Positions 25,171 through 33,751 are shown, counted from the stretch's first letter. The stretch: DNA of 49,041 nucleotides from an uncultured Oscillibacter sp. (GCA_900544105.1 UQUC01000006.1:1-49041); one strand, 5' to 3'. Numbers and translations: made by a program. The notes: generated from the sequence alone by a model not told the origin.

Positions 25171-25527
25171 ATGGAAATAACGGCGGTCGCATTAGCAGCG
25201 GAGCTGTGCGGCGCCTCTCAGGAGGACCTGCTGCTGGCGGTACTGTGTGAGGCAGCGGAGGCGGCTTGGGAGAGCCGTCTGGACCCCGGCGTGACGAAGG
25301 AGGATTGCGGCGGCGCGCTGCGGTGCGCGGCGGCGTTCATGGCGGCGGCGGACTATCTGGGAAAACAGTGCAGGGCAGAGTCCTTTACCGTGGGTGAGGT
25401 GACGGTACGGCAGAGCGGCGGCCGATCCGCGGCTGTGATGGCGGAGACCTTGCGGCAGACGGCGGAGCGGCTGATGCGTCCCTATGCCGCCTCCGGGGAT
25501 TTTTGTTTCAGGGGGGTGCGGGGATGA
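25171..25527 (+). CDS. Head-tail connector protein (putative)
   Basis: 118 aa, mainly helical, with alternating Ala/Glu-rich helices (ELCGASQEDLLLAVLCEAAEAAWE). Its place after the capsid gene fits the neck adaptor/connector position (YqbG/DUF3199 slot in PBSX-like phages). I recognise no diagnostic motif. It overlaps the next start by four bases (ATGA). Confidence 0.6.
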   Translation: MEITAVALAAELCGASQEDLLLAVLCEAAEAAWESRLDPGVTKEDCGGALRCAAAFMAAADYLGKQCRAESFTVGEVTVRQSGGRSAAVMAETLRQTAERLMRPYAASGDFCFRGVRG

Positions 25528-25844
25528 CCGGCGTGATGGGGGAGATTCTGGAACGCTACGGCCAGACCGTGACGCTACGAAGCAGAGACGGCGAAAAGTC
25601 CGTCCGAGCCTTTATTCAGCCTGCCGTTGCCCGGAATGAGACGGTGCCGGGGGAGCAGACCCCTATCGGTTGGATGGACGAACGACTGTGGAGGTATACC
25701 GGGCTGGAAGAAGTCCAGCCGGGGGATACCGTCATTTGGAGGGGACGAAGCTTCCGGGTACGAAGTAGCCGGGAACACGCCCTGTCGGACGAGATCAATC
25801 ACTGGTGGGCCTCACTGGAACCAGAGCGGAGGGCGGCGAAATGA
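25524..25844 (+). CDS. Head-tail joining protein (putative)
   Basis: 106 aa, beta-rich with VTLRSRDGEKSVRAFIQP and VQPGDTVIWRGRSFRVRSSRE, the kind of strand pattern seen in neck or stopper proteins (XkdH-like slot). The ATG at 25524 overlaps the preceding stop, preceded by GGGG-rich SD-like bases. Function is assigned by position. Confidence 0.6.
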   Translation: MTGVMGEILERYGQTVTLRSRDGEKSVRAFIQPAVARNETVPGEQTPIGWMDERLWRYTGLEEVQPGDTVIWRGRSFRVRSSREHALSDEINHWWASLEPERRAAK

Positions 25845-26335
25845 AGGAGCTGTCACAGATCCGCAAGGCGGTGCTGGACGCCCTGCGCGGGGCCGGAATC
25901 GCGGCTATGGAGGCGTTCCCAGTAGAACAGGCCATGACGTACAGTGGCGCGGTAGCGGCGGTGGGCGTCGGCGCGGCCAGCGGGAAAACTGCGGGCTTCT
26001 GCCACTATTTAGGAGAGATGAGAGATCCAGAGACGCAGGTGATCCGGGAACGCTATGGCAAGGAGTTGTTCGGGCAGATCACCGTGGAGCTGCGGGCAAA
26101 TCGGGCAGCGGACTGCGAACGCAGCTGCGAAATGGCCACCGAGGTGCTGCTGGGCGGGCTTCCGGAAGGAGTCCGCACCGGGGAACTCACCTGGGAGGCC
26201 ATTTGCTGGGAGAAGGCCACGGGGATGTTCCTGCGGCGGGGCGTTCTGGAATGCAGGGCCCTGTTTTTGGCGGAGAGCGCCGTGGAGTCCGGAGAATTTC
26301 TGGACTTCCGACTGAAAGGAGTTATGAGCGAGTGA
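25841..26335 (+). CDS. Tail terminator/completion protein (putative)
   Basis: 164 aa alpha/beta protein with EAFPVEQAMTY near the N terminus and FGQITVELRANRAADCER in the middle, located between head-neck genes and the sheath, the slot of the tail terminator (XkdJ-like). It starts in the previous stop (ATGA) and ends in the sheath start (GTGA). No specific family motif was recognised. Confidence 0.6.
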   Translation: MKELSQIRKAVLDALRGAGIAAMEAFPVEQAMTYSGAVAAVGVGAASGKTAGFCHYLGEMRDPETQVIRERYGKELFGQITVELRANRAADCERSCEMATEVLLGGLPEGVRTGELTWEAICWEKATGMFLRRGVLECRALFLAESAVESGEFLDFRLKGVMSE

Positions 26336-27399
26336 GTGAGATGAGACATGAGCGGCCGGGGGTCTACTCGGTGTATGACGCGTCCAGCGTGACATCCGCC
26401 GGACGGGCGGCCAAACGGATCGGCGTGGCAGCCCTGTCTGTTAAGGGGACGGCCAATACAGCGGTGACGCTGACCGGTTATGGCGCCGGTGTGGAGATCT
26501 TCGGAGAGGACCTTGCTGATACGCCGGGTATGAGCACACTTTTGAAACTGTTGTTTGCCAACGGTGCATCCACGGTTTACGCGGTACGGGTTGGTGCAGG
26601 CGGGGGATTGGAATCTTATCAGGCGGCATTTGCCGCCCTAGCCAACTGTGATGTGCAGGTGGTGGTGTGCGACAGCAGCGAGCTGACCATCCAGAAGGCA
26701 CTGAAAACCGCCGTGGAAGCGGCATCCGCGGCCAGAGGGGAGCGGATCGGCGTCATTGGCGGTAGCGGAGACACGGCCGCGCAGTTGGTGACCCGGGCGG
26801 AGGCCATCAACAGTGAGCGAATGGTACTGGTTGGCCCGGATATGAAGGATGAGAGTGGCAAGGCGCTTTCCGGTGTGTTTGCCGCGGCAGCGGTGGCAGG
26901 TGCTATTGCCTGCGGTACGGACCCGGCAGTACCCCTGAACGGGGCGGAGCTGTATGGCATCGGCGGTTTACAGAGCGCTTACAGTGACAATGACATTGAC
27001 CTGCTGGTCCAAGGTGGCGTAACGCCGCTGGAGGACGTGGGGGGCGTTGTGTCCCCGGTGCGGGGCATCACCACCCGGACAAAAACCGGCAATGTCGCCG
27101 ACAGTACCTGGCGGGAGTTGACCACCATCCTCATTGCCGACGATGTGATCCCGGCAGTGCGCACTGCCCTGCGGAGCAAGTTTGCCAGAGCCAAGAACAC
27201 CGCTCAGGGTCGTGGGGCCGTTCGAGCACAGACCATTGTGGAACTGGAAAAGAAAAAGACCGCGCAGATCATTGAAAGCTACGGCGAGGTGGCTGTGACG
27301 GCTGTGGCAGATGATTCCACGGTGTGCCTGGTGGAGTTCAGTTTTGCTGTGGCCCATGGGCTGAACCAGATCCGCCTGGCGGTGCATCTGACGGTTTAA
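26332..27399 (+). CDS. Contractile tail sheath protein (XkdK-like)
   Basis: 355 aa. The start RPGVYSVYDASSVTSAG and the C-terminal domain with NVADSTWRELTTILIADDVI, ARAKNTAQGRGAVRAQ match contractile-tail sheath proteins of the PBSX/Mu-FI type. It is the main reason to call the tail contractile (myovirus-like). The GTG at 26332 sits in a GTGA overlap with the preceding stop; ATG at 26341 is a possible alternative. Length is shorter than most sheaths (~450 aa), compatible with a minimal sheath. Confidence 0.9.
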   Translation: MSEMRHERPGVYSVYDASSVTSAGRAAKRIGVAALSVKGTANTAVTLTGYGAGVEIFGEDLADTPGMSTLLKLLFANGASTVYAVRVGAGGGLESYQAAFAALANCDVQVVVCDSSELTIQKALKTAVEAASAARGERIGVIGGSGDTAAQLVTRAEAINSERMVLVGPDMKDESGKALSGVFAAAAVAGAIACGTDPAVPLNGAELYGIGGLQSAYSDNDIDLLVQGGVTPLEDVGGVVSPVRGITTRTKTGNVADSTWRELTTILIADDVIPAVRTALRSKFARAKNTAQGRGAVRAQTIVELEKKKTAQIIESYGEVAVTAVADDSTVCLVEFSFAVAHGLNQIRLAVHLTV

Positions 27400-27411
27400 G
27401 GAGGGACGAAT

Positions 27412-27795
27412 ATGAAGGGATTTCCCACCAGTGCGGACATTTATCTGGAATTGGACGGGCGGAAGATCGCTGTGGTACAGAGCTATCGGGCTAAGGCAGC
27501 CAAGTCCAGCAAGAATATCGAGGCCTTCGGCGAAAACGAGCCGGTGGCCACCATCGAGGGGCAGAAGAGCTATACTGTGGAGCTGACCCGGCTGTACGCC
27601 ACGGATACGGCCATTTCCGACGGTATCGACTTCTATCATTTGACGGATTTCTCTCTGGTGATCTGCAAGCCGGACCGCAAGGTCATTTACAGCGGCTGCG
27701 AGTGGAGCAGTATTCAGGAGGATGGGGAACTGAATGCCACCGTAGCGGAGAGGGTGACGCTGACGGCGGCCCGGCGTATCGAGACCTCCGCATGA
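27412..27795 (+). CDS. Tail tube protein (XkdM-like)
   Basis: 127 aa, beta-barrel type tube protein. The sequence ADIYLELDGRKIAVVQSYRA and KSYTVELTRLYATDTA fit the XkdM tail tube family; it polymerises inside the sheath. SD GGAGGG is 8 nt before the ATG. It overlaps the next gene by four bases. Confidence 0.85.
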   Translation: MKGFPTSADIYLELDGRKIAVVQSYRAKAAKSSKNIEAFGENEPVATIEGQKSYTVELTRLYATDTAISDGIDFYHLTDFSLVICKPDRKVIYSGCEWSSIQEDGELNATVAERVTLTAARRIETSA

Positions 27796-28094
27796 GGATG
27801 GTGGATGCGCTGAAACCATTGACGGCAGGGGAGCTGCTGGAGTTGTGGCGGCACTATCGGGAGACAGTGAAAGATCCATTGGAACGGACGCTGCTATGTA
27901 ATGCCGCTATTCTGCGGGATAGCTGCTATTGTCAGGGAGAAGCGGTTTACGGAGATGAACTGGAGGTCTTGCGGGACCTGACGCCCGGCGAAATGGAAAA
28001 CCTTCTTCTGCGGCTGGCGGAGGGAGAAGCGCTACCAGAAGAGAGTGGCGGCACCTTTGACCTTCAGCGGTTTGCAGATATGAAGGGGGAATGA
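27792..28094 (+). CDS. Tail assembly chaperone (putative, XkdN-like slot)
   Basis: 100 aa, strongly helical and acidic (LTAGELLELWRHYRETVKDP, LTPGEMENLLLRLAEGEALP). It sits directly after the tube gene where tail phages encode assembly chaperones that coat the tape measure. No slippery frameshift site linking it to the next frame was evident. The ATG overlaps the tube stop (ATGA). Confidence 0.6.
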   Translation: MRMVDALKPLTAGELLELWRHYRETVKDPLERTLLCNAAILRDSCYCQGEAVYGDELEVLRDLTPGEMENLLLRLAEGEALPEESGGTFDLQRFADMKGE

Positions 28095-28098
28095 ACCG

Positions 28099-28572
28099 GT
28101 GGACTATTTACGGGAACTGCGGCGCCGCCAGCAGGCGGTACTGAACCGTCTGCTGACCGGCAGTCCCTCCAAAGAGGAGACCACGGTGGAGGAGAAAGTC
28201 CTCCGTTGTGCTGCGGAGGGGACTGAGAGAATGCTTGTCGGACGGGAGAAGGGGGTCTCCCGTCCGACGGCAGAACAGGGAAAGCTGATCGGCTGGTCGG
28301 AGAGCGGTGAAGAACTGCTATCGGCAAAGCGGAAAGCGTGGGATGAAGTGAAAGGCGATGGCAGACCGCTGGCTGGGCTGACGGCGCAGGCGGCAGAGTT
28401 TCAGCAGACTCGCCGGGCGGATGCTATCTGGCGAAATGAGGCGTTTTCCGAGATGACACTGCCGGGGTTACTGATGGTGAAAGAAAGCGGAGCGGCGATA
28501 GAGGCAGAGGATATTTCCCGGGCCGTTCAACAGGACGCACGACGGTATGATGGCGGATTTACCATGTTTTAA
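28099..28572 (+). CDS. Unknown protein in the tape-measure position
   Basis: 157 aa, charged and helix-rich (MDYLRELRRRQQAVLNRLL at the start; an SRAVQQDARRYDGGF end). In PBSX this slot holds a tape measure of well over 1000 residues that sets tail length. Nothing that long fits: the gap to the previous stop is 4 nt and the next gene starts 14 nt later. It may be a very short ruler, a second chaperone or an unrelated tail protein. GTG start with GGGGGA SD 8 nt upstream. Confidence 0.5.
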   Translation: MDYLRELRRRQQAVLNRLLTGSPSKEETTVEEKVLRCAAEGTERMLVGREKGVSRPTAEQGKLIGWSESGEELLSAKRKAWDEVKGDGRPLAGLTAQAAEFQQTRRADAIWRNEAFSEMTLPGLLMVKESGAAIEAEDISRAVQQDARRYDGGFTMF

Positions 28573-28586
28573 GAGGGAGGAATGGC

Positions 28587-29171
28587 ATGAGATTATCCTC
28601 CATGCGCTATAAAAATTACACCTGGCCCCATAATCCGGAGACCTTTGTGATGGAATACCGGCGGCAGATGGCGGCCCATAAGGTACCTTTGGGAGGTTGC
28701 GTTTTACAGGATCTGGGCGTAAATTGCCGGATCCTGCGGGGCGAGGGAGAGTTTGCAGGGCCGGGAGCCTATGAGGAATTCAAGGCGCTGGCGGCGGTAT
28801 TTCAGGAGCAAGGACCGGGGATGCTGACGCATCCCGTTTGGCGGACGGACCGGGCGTATTTCGTCTCCCTGTCCGTGACGGAGGAACCGAGGCCGGACTA
28901 TGTACGGTACAGCTTTGCGTTCTGGGAGGATGACAGCGGCTATGATGGTGGTTTGACGGAAAACAATGATGGCAGGACGTGGCCGGGGAACAGTCTGGCA
29001 ACGTCTGATGGGAGCGGCGGAGCCGGGCGGGTGTACACAGTGAAGCGTGGAGATACTCTGTGGGGCATTGCCCGGCGCTATGGCGTGACCCTTAGCAGCC
29101 TGATTGCCGCCAACCCTCAGATCAAAAATCCTAATCTCATTTATCCAGGGAATGAGGTGAGGTTGCCGTGA
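28587..29171 (+). CDS. Baseplate/tail protein with C-terminal LysM (XkdP-like)
   Basis: 194 aa. The N-terminal part (WPHNPETFVMEYRRQM, YEEFKALAAVFQEQ) resembles phage baseplate wedge proteins of the gp53/XkdP group. A LysM peptidoglycan-binding domain follows at ~150-194 (YTVKRGDTLWGIARRYGV, ending YPGNEVRLP). The LysM may let the tail tip touch cell wall glycan. GAGGGAGG SD before the ATG; stop overlaps the next GTG. Confidence 0.85.
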   Translation: MRLSSMRYKNYTWPHNPETFVMEYRRQMAAHKVPLGGCVLQDLGVNCRILRGEGEFAGPGAYEEFKALAAVFQEQGPGMLTHPVWRTDRAYFVSLSVTEEPRPDYVRYSFAFWEDDSGYDGGLTENNDGRTWPGNSLATSDGSGGAGRVYTVKRGDTLWGIARRYGVTLSSLIAANPQIKNPNLIYPGNEVRLP

Positions 29172-30115
29172 TAGGTCGGATCTTTACGGCAGACCACCAC
29201 GTCTATGATCTGCCGCCGCTGCTGAGTTGGAATGTGAGGCACACGGGGACGGTACCCTGCGACAGTTGGTCCGTGACGGCAGTATATCAGCCAGAGATGC
29301 TGCCAGTGCTGCGGATGGCGGCGGGATTCGCCGCCATTGAAAATGGAACGACCCAGTTACGGGGGATCGTAGACGAATATACTGTGGAACTGGGTGGCGG
29401 GGGAATGACGGTGACACTGTCCGGCCGGGGATACGCCGCGCGGCTACTGGACAACGAGTCCCGGCCTGTGACCTATGAGCGGGTGACGCTGCGAGAATTG
29501 ATCCGCTGCCATGCGGAGCCTTACGGTATTTCCTGCGGGGCTGTGGCAGATTTGAAGTCTACGGTGCCCTATACCGCCGGGGCGGGGATCAGCCAATGGA
29601 AGGTGATCTCAGAATTTTGCCGGACCTATGGAGGCTTCCAGCCTCGATTTGCCAAGACCGGAGAACTACTGGCAACACCGGAACAGGACGGCGGAAAGAG
29701 AATTATCCTTGACAGCGGCAGTCCAGTGCTGAATTGCCGAATCCGAGAGGATCACTACGGCGTATTGACGGAAGCACTGGTCATCGACAAACGGCAAAAT
29801 GTCAGCTATTCTGTGAAAAATCCGGAGATGATCGCCAAGGGTGGCCAGTGCCGCCGGGTGATCTATACGCCGGGGAGGAGCACCTGGGACGCTATGCGCT
29901 ACACGGGAGAATACCAGATTCGACAATCCCAAAAAGAGGAACAGGCAGTAATGGTGACATTGCCGGGAAGTTTTGGCGCATTTCCGGGGGACCGGGTGAC
30001 GGCGAGGTTGGAAAAGCTGGGCCTTACCGGAAGTTACCGGGTGGCGGAGACAGAAAATCGGTTTTCCGCCAGAGAGGGAGCTGTGATGATCTGGATATTG
30101 AAGGAGTGTGGATAA
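29168..30115 (+). CDS. Baseplate hub protein (XkdQ-like)
   Basis: 315 aa, beta-rich hub of the gp27/gpD-related type found in PBSX-like tails. Position between the LysM protein and spike, a GTG start overlapping the previous stop, and blocks such as EYTVELGGGGMTVTLSGRGY and ITQ-like YQIRQSQKEEQAVMVTL support it. It joins tube and spike. No enzymatic motif is seen. Confidence 0.8.
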   Translation: MIGRIFTADHHVYDLPPLLSWNVRHTGTVPCDSWSVTAVYQPEMLPVLRMAAGFAAIENGTTQLRGIVDEYTVELGGGGMTVTLSGRGYAARLLDNESRPVTYERVTLRELIRCHAEPYGISCGAVADLKSTVPYTAGAGISQWKVISEFCRTYGGFQPRFAKTGELLATPEQDGGKRIILDSGSPVLNCRIREDHYGVLTEALVIDKRQNVSYSVKNPEMIAKGGQCRRVIYTPGRSTWDAMRYTGEYQIRQSQKEEQAVMVTLPGSFGAFPGDRVTARLEKLGLTGSYRVAETENRFSAREGAVMIWILKECG

Positions 30116-30116
30116 G

Positions 30117-30527
30117 ATGTGGCTGGCAAAGAACATGAAGCAGGCGGCGCCCACGGCGGACGCTGATCAGGGAGTCTCTACCATCGTGGGAGATCAGATG
30201 GGGGTGGTGACCCGTGGCGAGATGCGACAGCTACCTATCTACGGACCCGGCGGCTATGTGTGGCTGCCGGAGAGTGGGGCTTCCGTATTGGTCATCAAGG
30301 GCGGACCCGGCGGAGAGGAACAGTGCGTCTGCGGCGGCAAGCAGGCGGAAGCTCCAAAGGAAATGCAGCCGGGCGAGGTCTATATTTACGGCCCGAATGG
30401 AAGCAATGTGTACTTGCAGAAGGATGGGACAATTGAACTGACAGGACGGATCTCCATCAGAGGACAGCTCCTTATCAACGGACAGCCCTACAAACCTTGC
30501 ACATGTGGAGTGGGAGGCTTGTTATGA
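30117..30527 (+). CDS. Tail spike / baseplate V-like protein
   Basis: 136 aa. N-terminal OB-fold like region (QMGVVTRGEMRQLPIYGPGG), then a stretch of short repeats typical of the gpV spike shaft (YIYGPNGSNVYLQKDGTIEL) and a Cys-containing end (PCTCGVGGLL) that could bind metal at the tip. It is the likely central spike of the contractile tail. The ATG at 30117 has AAGGAG 10 nt upstream; GTG at 30108 is too close to that SD. Confidence 0.75.
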   Translation: MWLAKNMKQAAPTADADQGVSTIVGDQMGVVTRGEMRQLPIYGPGGYVWLPESGASVLVIKGGPGGEEQCVCGGKQAEAPKEMQPGEVYIYGPNGSNVYLQKDGTIELTGRISIRGQLLINGQPYKPCTCGVGGLL

Positions 30528-30883
30528 TGATGCTGGTAAATGGTGACTATGTGCCACAGGAGAACCATCTACGGTCAGTGGAGGGGGACGAGGCAGTTTT
30601 ACAGCGGATGCTGATGAAACTGACCGCCCGGCGGGGGCAGTTTCCTTTTATGGGGGATTTTGGCAGCAGACTATGGACTTTGGGCCGTTTACGTCCAGCG
30701 GAACGGCAGGCTGCGGCGGAGCAGTATGTGCTGGAAGCCCTCCAAGATGAGCCAGGCCTGACGATAGAGCAGGTGACGCTGGCGGAAAACGGTGGAAAGG
30801 CGGCCCTGACGGTAAAGGCCATTAAGGGCGAACGTCGATTGACGGCGGAGGTGGCCTTGGGGCAGGAGGGAGTGACAATGTGA
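30524..30883 (+). CDS. gp25/W-like baseplate wedge protein (XkdS-like)
   Basis: 119 aa. Contains the gp25 family core: repeated LMKLTARRGQFPFMGDFGSR, then LEALQDEPGLTIEQVTLAE and a C-terminal strand region. The family also occurs in type VI secretion and other contractile systems. ATG in the ATGA overlap, SD GGGAGG at 30512-30517. Confidence 0.85.
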   Translation: MMMLVNGDYVPQENHLRSVEGDEAVLQRMLMKLTARRGQFPFMGDFGSRLWTLGRLRPAERQAAAEQYVLEALQDEPGLTIEQVTLAENGGKAALTVKAIKGERRLTAEVALGQEGVTM

Positions 30884-31935
30884 GAGAAACGGAGAAGATC
30901 TATCGGGAAATGCTGGCAACCTACGCCAAGCGGCGGGGTGGTCAGATTCAGGAGGACTGCGACCTGTCGGTGAGGCTGTGGGCGGCAGCGGCACAGATCC
31001 AGGCGTTGGAAGCGCAGGCGGAATGGGTGCTGAGGCAGAGTTTTCCGCAAACGGCAGCGGGGGTCTATCTGGATCGGCATGGAGCTATGCGGGGCATCGT
31101 CCGGCAAGCACCTAGCAGGGCAACCGGTCAGTTGACCTTTCGACTGTCCAATGTACAGACCAGCGCAGTGAGTGTGGAGGCCGGAACGGTGTGCATGACG
31201 GAGGGGGCTGTCCGGTTCCGGACCAAAGAAGCTGGAACGATCCCGGCAGGGGAGACTTCGGTGACCGTAGCGGCGGAGGCTGTGGAGGTTGGCAGCAGCG
31301 GCAACGTGGGAGTCGGAGCCGTTCATGTGCTGACGGCGTGCCCGGTGGCGGTGACGGTAGTCACCAATGAGAAAGCCTTTACGGGAGGGCTGTCGGAGGA
31401 AACAGATGAGGAATTGCGGCAGAGAATTTTGGACAGCTTTCAGCGGTTGCCCAATGGGGCCAATGCCGCCTGGTATGAGATGACCGCCTGCCGCCATGAG
31501 GGGGTGGCGGCGGCCAAGGCGGTTGGAAAAGCCCGAGGTACAGGAACTGTGGATGTGTATGTATCGGCACCGGATGGGATACCCTCAAAGGCATTGTTGT
31601 CGGAGCTTCAGATAGTTTTTCAGAAAAGCCGGGAGATTGCGGTGAATGTACAGGTGAAGGCGCCAACGGCCGAGACAGTGAACGTGGCGATGACGGTAAA
31701 AGCGGCGGAAGGAACGGACTTTTCCAAGGTGAAGGCAGCGGTGGAGACTGAATTGGCGGAGCAGTTCAATGGAAAACTGTTGGGCCAAGGTGTGAAACTG
31801 GCAGAATTGAACAGCAGGATCTACGCGCTACCGGGCGTGGAAAATTGCCACATAACGGCCCCCGTGGTGGATCTAGCGGCGAATGACAAGGTGCTGCCGG
31901 TGCTGGGGACGGTAACGGTGACGGAGGAGGCGTGA
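30880..31935 (+). CDS. Baseplate J-like protein (XkdT-like)
   Basis: 351 aa. The baseplate J signature is present in the middle and C-terminal regions (GLSEETDEELRQRILDSF, PNGANAAWYEMTAC) and the C terminus has the typical VTVTEE end. J proteins form the baseplate wedge ring that triggers sheath contraction. GTG start overlaps the previous stop; length is normal. Confidence 0.88.
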   Translation: MRETEKIYREMLATYAKRRGGQIQEDCDLSVRLWAAAAQIQALEAQAEWVLRQSFPQTAAGVYLDRHGAMRGIVRQAPSRATGQLTFRLSNVQTSAVSVEAGTVCMTEGAVRFRTKEAGTIPAGETSVTVAAEAVEVGSSGNVGVGAVHVLTACPVAVTVVTNEKAFTGGLSEETDEELRQRILDSFQRLPNGANAAWYEMTACRHEGVAAAKAVGKARGTGTVDVYVSAPDGIPSKALLSELQIVFQKSREIAVNVQVKAPTAETVNVAMTVKAAEGTDFSKVKAAVETELAEQFNGKLLGQGVKLAELNSRIYALPGVENCHITAPVVDLAANDKVLPVLGTVTVTEEA

Positions 31936-32510
31936 GGAGTGTGTATGAACAGTATTTGATCCGTCTGCTGGCCCCTCTGGGACTCTACGATCTCCGCGCG
32001 CCCTATAACGGTGGCGAATTGGCGGCGTTGGGCGGGGCTTTGGACAGCGTTAGTGAGCTGGTGGAACAGGTAGAGCGGGAGAGTCTACTGGTTACGGCGG
32101 AGGGTGAGGGCCTTGACCGCCGGGAGGCCTTGTTTGCCCATAAGCCTGCGGCTGTGACCACAGAGGAACGCCGGGAGGCCATTGCCGCACTGTTGCGGAT
32201 CAGCGAAGACAGCCTGACGCCAGCGGCTATGAACGATACGCTGACCGGCTGCGGTATCCGGGCCGGAGCAGAGGAAAAGGCGGACGGCGGGCTGCGCGTC
32301 GTATTTCCCAAAACTGCCGGGGTGCCGGTGGAGTTTGAGCAGATCCGGAAGATCATCCTGGATATTCTGCCCTGTCATTTAGAGGTGGAGTTCTACTTCC
32401 GCTATCTGACTTGGGCAGAGTGCGAGGTAGCGGAATATACATGGGATAAGGTGGAGGCGGCACAGCATACCTGGGAAAGTTTTCAACTGGCAGTGCCGCC
32501 GGAGGACTGA
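31932..32510 (+). CDS. I-like/DUF2313 baseplate protein (XkdU-like)
   Basis: 192 aa. The DUF2313 pattern appears: YLIRLLAPLGLYDLRA at the start, EREALF-type blocks and LRISEDSLTPAAMNDTL in the middle. In PBSX this protein (XkdU) lies between the J-like protein and the tail fibre; here the tail fibre is missing and the lysis genes follow after 3 nt. GTG start in the GTGA overlap. Confidence 0.8.
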   Translation: MRSVYEQYLIRLLAPLGLYDLRAPYNGGELAALGGALDSVSELVEQVERESLLVTAEGEGLDRREALFAHKPAAVTTEERREAIAALLRISEDSLTPAAMNDTLTGCGIRAGAEEKADGGLRVVFPKTAGVPVEFEQIRKIILDILPCHLEVEFYFRYLTWAECEVAEYTWDKVEAAQHTWESFQLAVPPED

Positions 32511-32513
32511 GAC

Positions 32514-32747
32514 ATGAGTGAGATCATAACTGCTGCGATTACCGGTTGTGTGACGCTGTTGGGAGTGCTTCTGAGCAACCGGGCAGCCCAAGCGGTAACG
32601 GATGAAAAGCTTACGGAGTTGACCCGGGAGGTCCGTGAACACAACCATTTCGCTCGGCGAGTGCCAGTGGTTGAGGAGCAGATCCGGGGCATGGACCGCC
32701 GGTTGGAGCAGTTAGAGCGGGGACAGCGGCGTCAGCCAATCTCTTGA
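32514..32747 (+). CDS. XhlA-like small membrane/coiled-coil protein
   Basis: 77 aa. One N-terminal membrane segment (IITAAITGCVTLLGVLL) and then a charged helical coiled-coil (LTELTREVREHNHF, RRLEQLERGQ). It resembles PBSX XhlA, which assists the holin in host lysis. Position directly before the holin supports this. The SD is weak (GGAGGACTGAGAC). Confidence 0.7.
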   Translation: MSEIITAAITGCVTLLGVLLSNRAAQAVTDEKLTELTREVREHNHFARRVPVVEEQIRGMDRRLEQLERGQRRQPIS

Positions 32748-32773
32748 GATGGCGGACAGAGAGGAGAGTAAGG

Positions 32774-33040
32774 ATGGACATTTCGGCATTTGGTATGGCA
32801 GGCGTGGCGGCGATCACGGTGATCTGCTATCTGGTAGGTTGGATCGTTAAGGTATCCGGCCTGGACAACAAGTGGATCCCGGTGATCGTGGGCATCTGCG
32901 GTGGGGCCTTGGGCATTGTTGGGATGCTGGTCATGTCGGATTTTCCGGCGGCGGACCCACTGACTGCCGCTGCGGTGGGGATCGTTAGCGGTCTTGCGGC
33001 CACAGGTGTGGATCAGATCGGCAAACAGATGAAGAACTGA
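32774..33040 (+). CDS. Phage holin
   Basis: 88 aa with three hydrophobic segments (AGVAAITVICYLVGWIV, PVIVGICGGALGIVGMLVM and AAAVGIVSGLAATGV) and a basic tail. Size and position in the lysis cassette match small phage holins that permeabilise the membrane. SD GAGGAGAG 8 nt upstream. Confidence 0.8.
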   Translation: MDISAFGMAGVAAITVICYLVGWIVKVSGLDNKWIPVIVGICGGALGIVGMLVMSDFPAADPLTAAAVGIVSGLAATGVDQIGKQMKN

Positions 33041-33067
33041 GGGCAGAAGGGGGCACGTGGCAAAACC

Positions 33068-33745
33068 ATGGTTGATATATTTGCGTGCGCACAGGCACAG
33101 ATTTATTACAACAAGGCAAAAATGACGCCGGCGCAGATCAAGGCGAAAACCGGATGTACCCACATCATGAACGGATATTTATTTAACGGCAGCTTCCAAC
33201 CACTTGGCTGGACGGTGATCGATGGCAAGGTCATCAGTCGGGACATCTATCAGGACTGGGGGATTTCCATCGGCTCTGATGGGAAGCCCCAGATGTTGAC
33301 GGACCGGGGCGGCAGTTTTCTTTCCGGGGTGCCTCTTTTGAAAAATAGGGCGAAGCTGGAGCGAAACCTGACACCGGATGTGGCCCGGCCCGCAGCCCGG
33401 ACAGCTGTGGGATGGATGCCGGATGGACGGATCTGCCTGTGGTGCGACAAGACCAGCCTGACACGGGGGCAGCTTCAAAACAAGCTGCTGGACCTTGGCG
33501 TAACGGATGCACTCATGTTGGACGGAGGCGGCTCCACACAGGGAATTTTTCCCAATGGCAAAGTTGCCAGCAGCCGGAAGATTCCCACCCTGCTGTTGTT
33601 TTGGGCAGAGACAAAGCAGGAGGGGGACACAGATCTGAAATGGGCAGGAAAATCTGGAATCCTGACAGAGGAGCAGCTCGCGGAGCCGGAAAGGGCCGTT
33701 ACCCGGCGGGAATTGGCGGAAATTTTGCATCGGCTTCAAAAATAG
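33068..33745 (+). CDS. Phosphodiester glycosidase (NAGPA-like) protein, likely lysis enzyme
   Basis: 225 aa. The family signature ALMLDGGGSTQG (~150-161) and NGYLFN near 35-40 place it in the phosphodiester glycosidase/exopolysaccharide group, not the usual amidase or muramidase used by phages. It may cleave a wall phosphodiester polymer. There is no signal peptide, consistent with holin-dependent release. A C-terminal low-complexity region (LTEEQLAEPERAVTRRE) is of unknown role. Last gene of the block. Confidence 0.75.
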   Translation: MVDIFACAQAQIYYNKAKMTPAQIKAKTGCTHIMNGYLFNGSFQPLGWTVIDGKVISRDIYQDWGISIGSDGKPQMLTDRGGSFLSGVPLLKNRAKLERNLTPDVARPAARTAVGWMPDGRICLWCDKTSLTRGQLQNKLLDLGVTDALMLDGGGSTQGIFPNGKVASSRKIPTLLLFWAETKQEGDTDLKWAGKSGILTEEQLAEPERAVTRRELAEILHRLQK

Positions 33746-33751
33746 GACCCA

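Noticed and set aside
25627..26331. Long N-terminal extension of the sheath frame
   Set aside because: It overlaps two coupled neck genes in another frame; the GTGA overlap at 26332 and the conserved sheath start mark the true N terminus.
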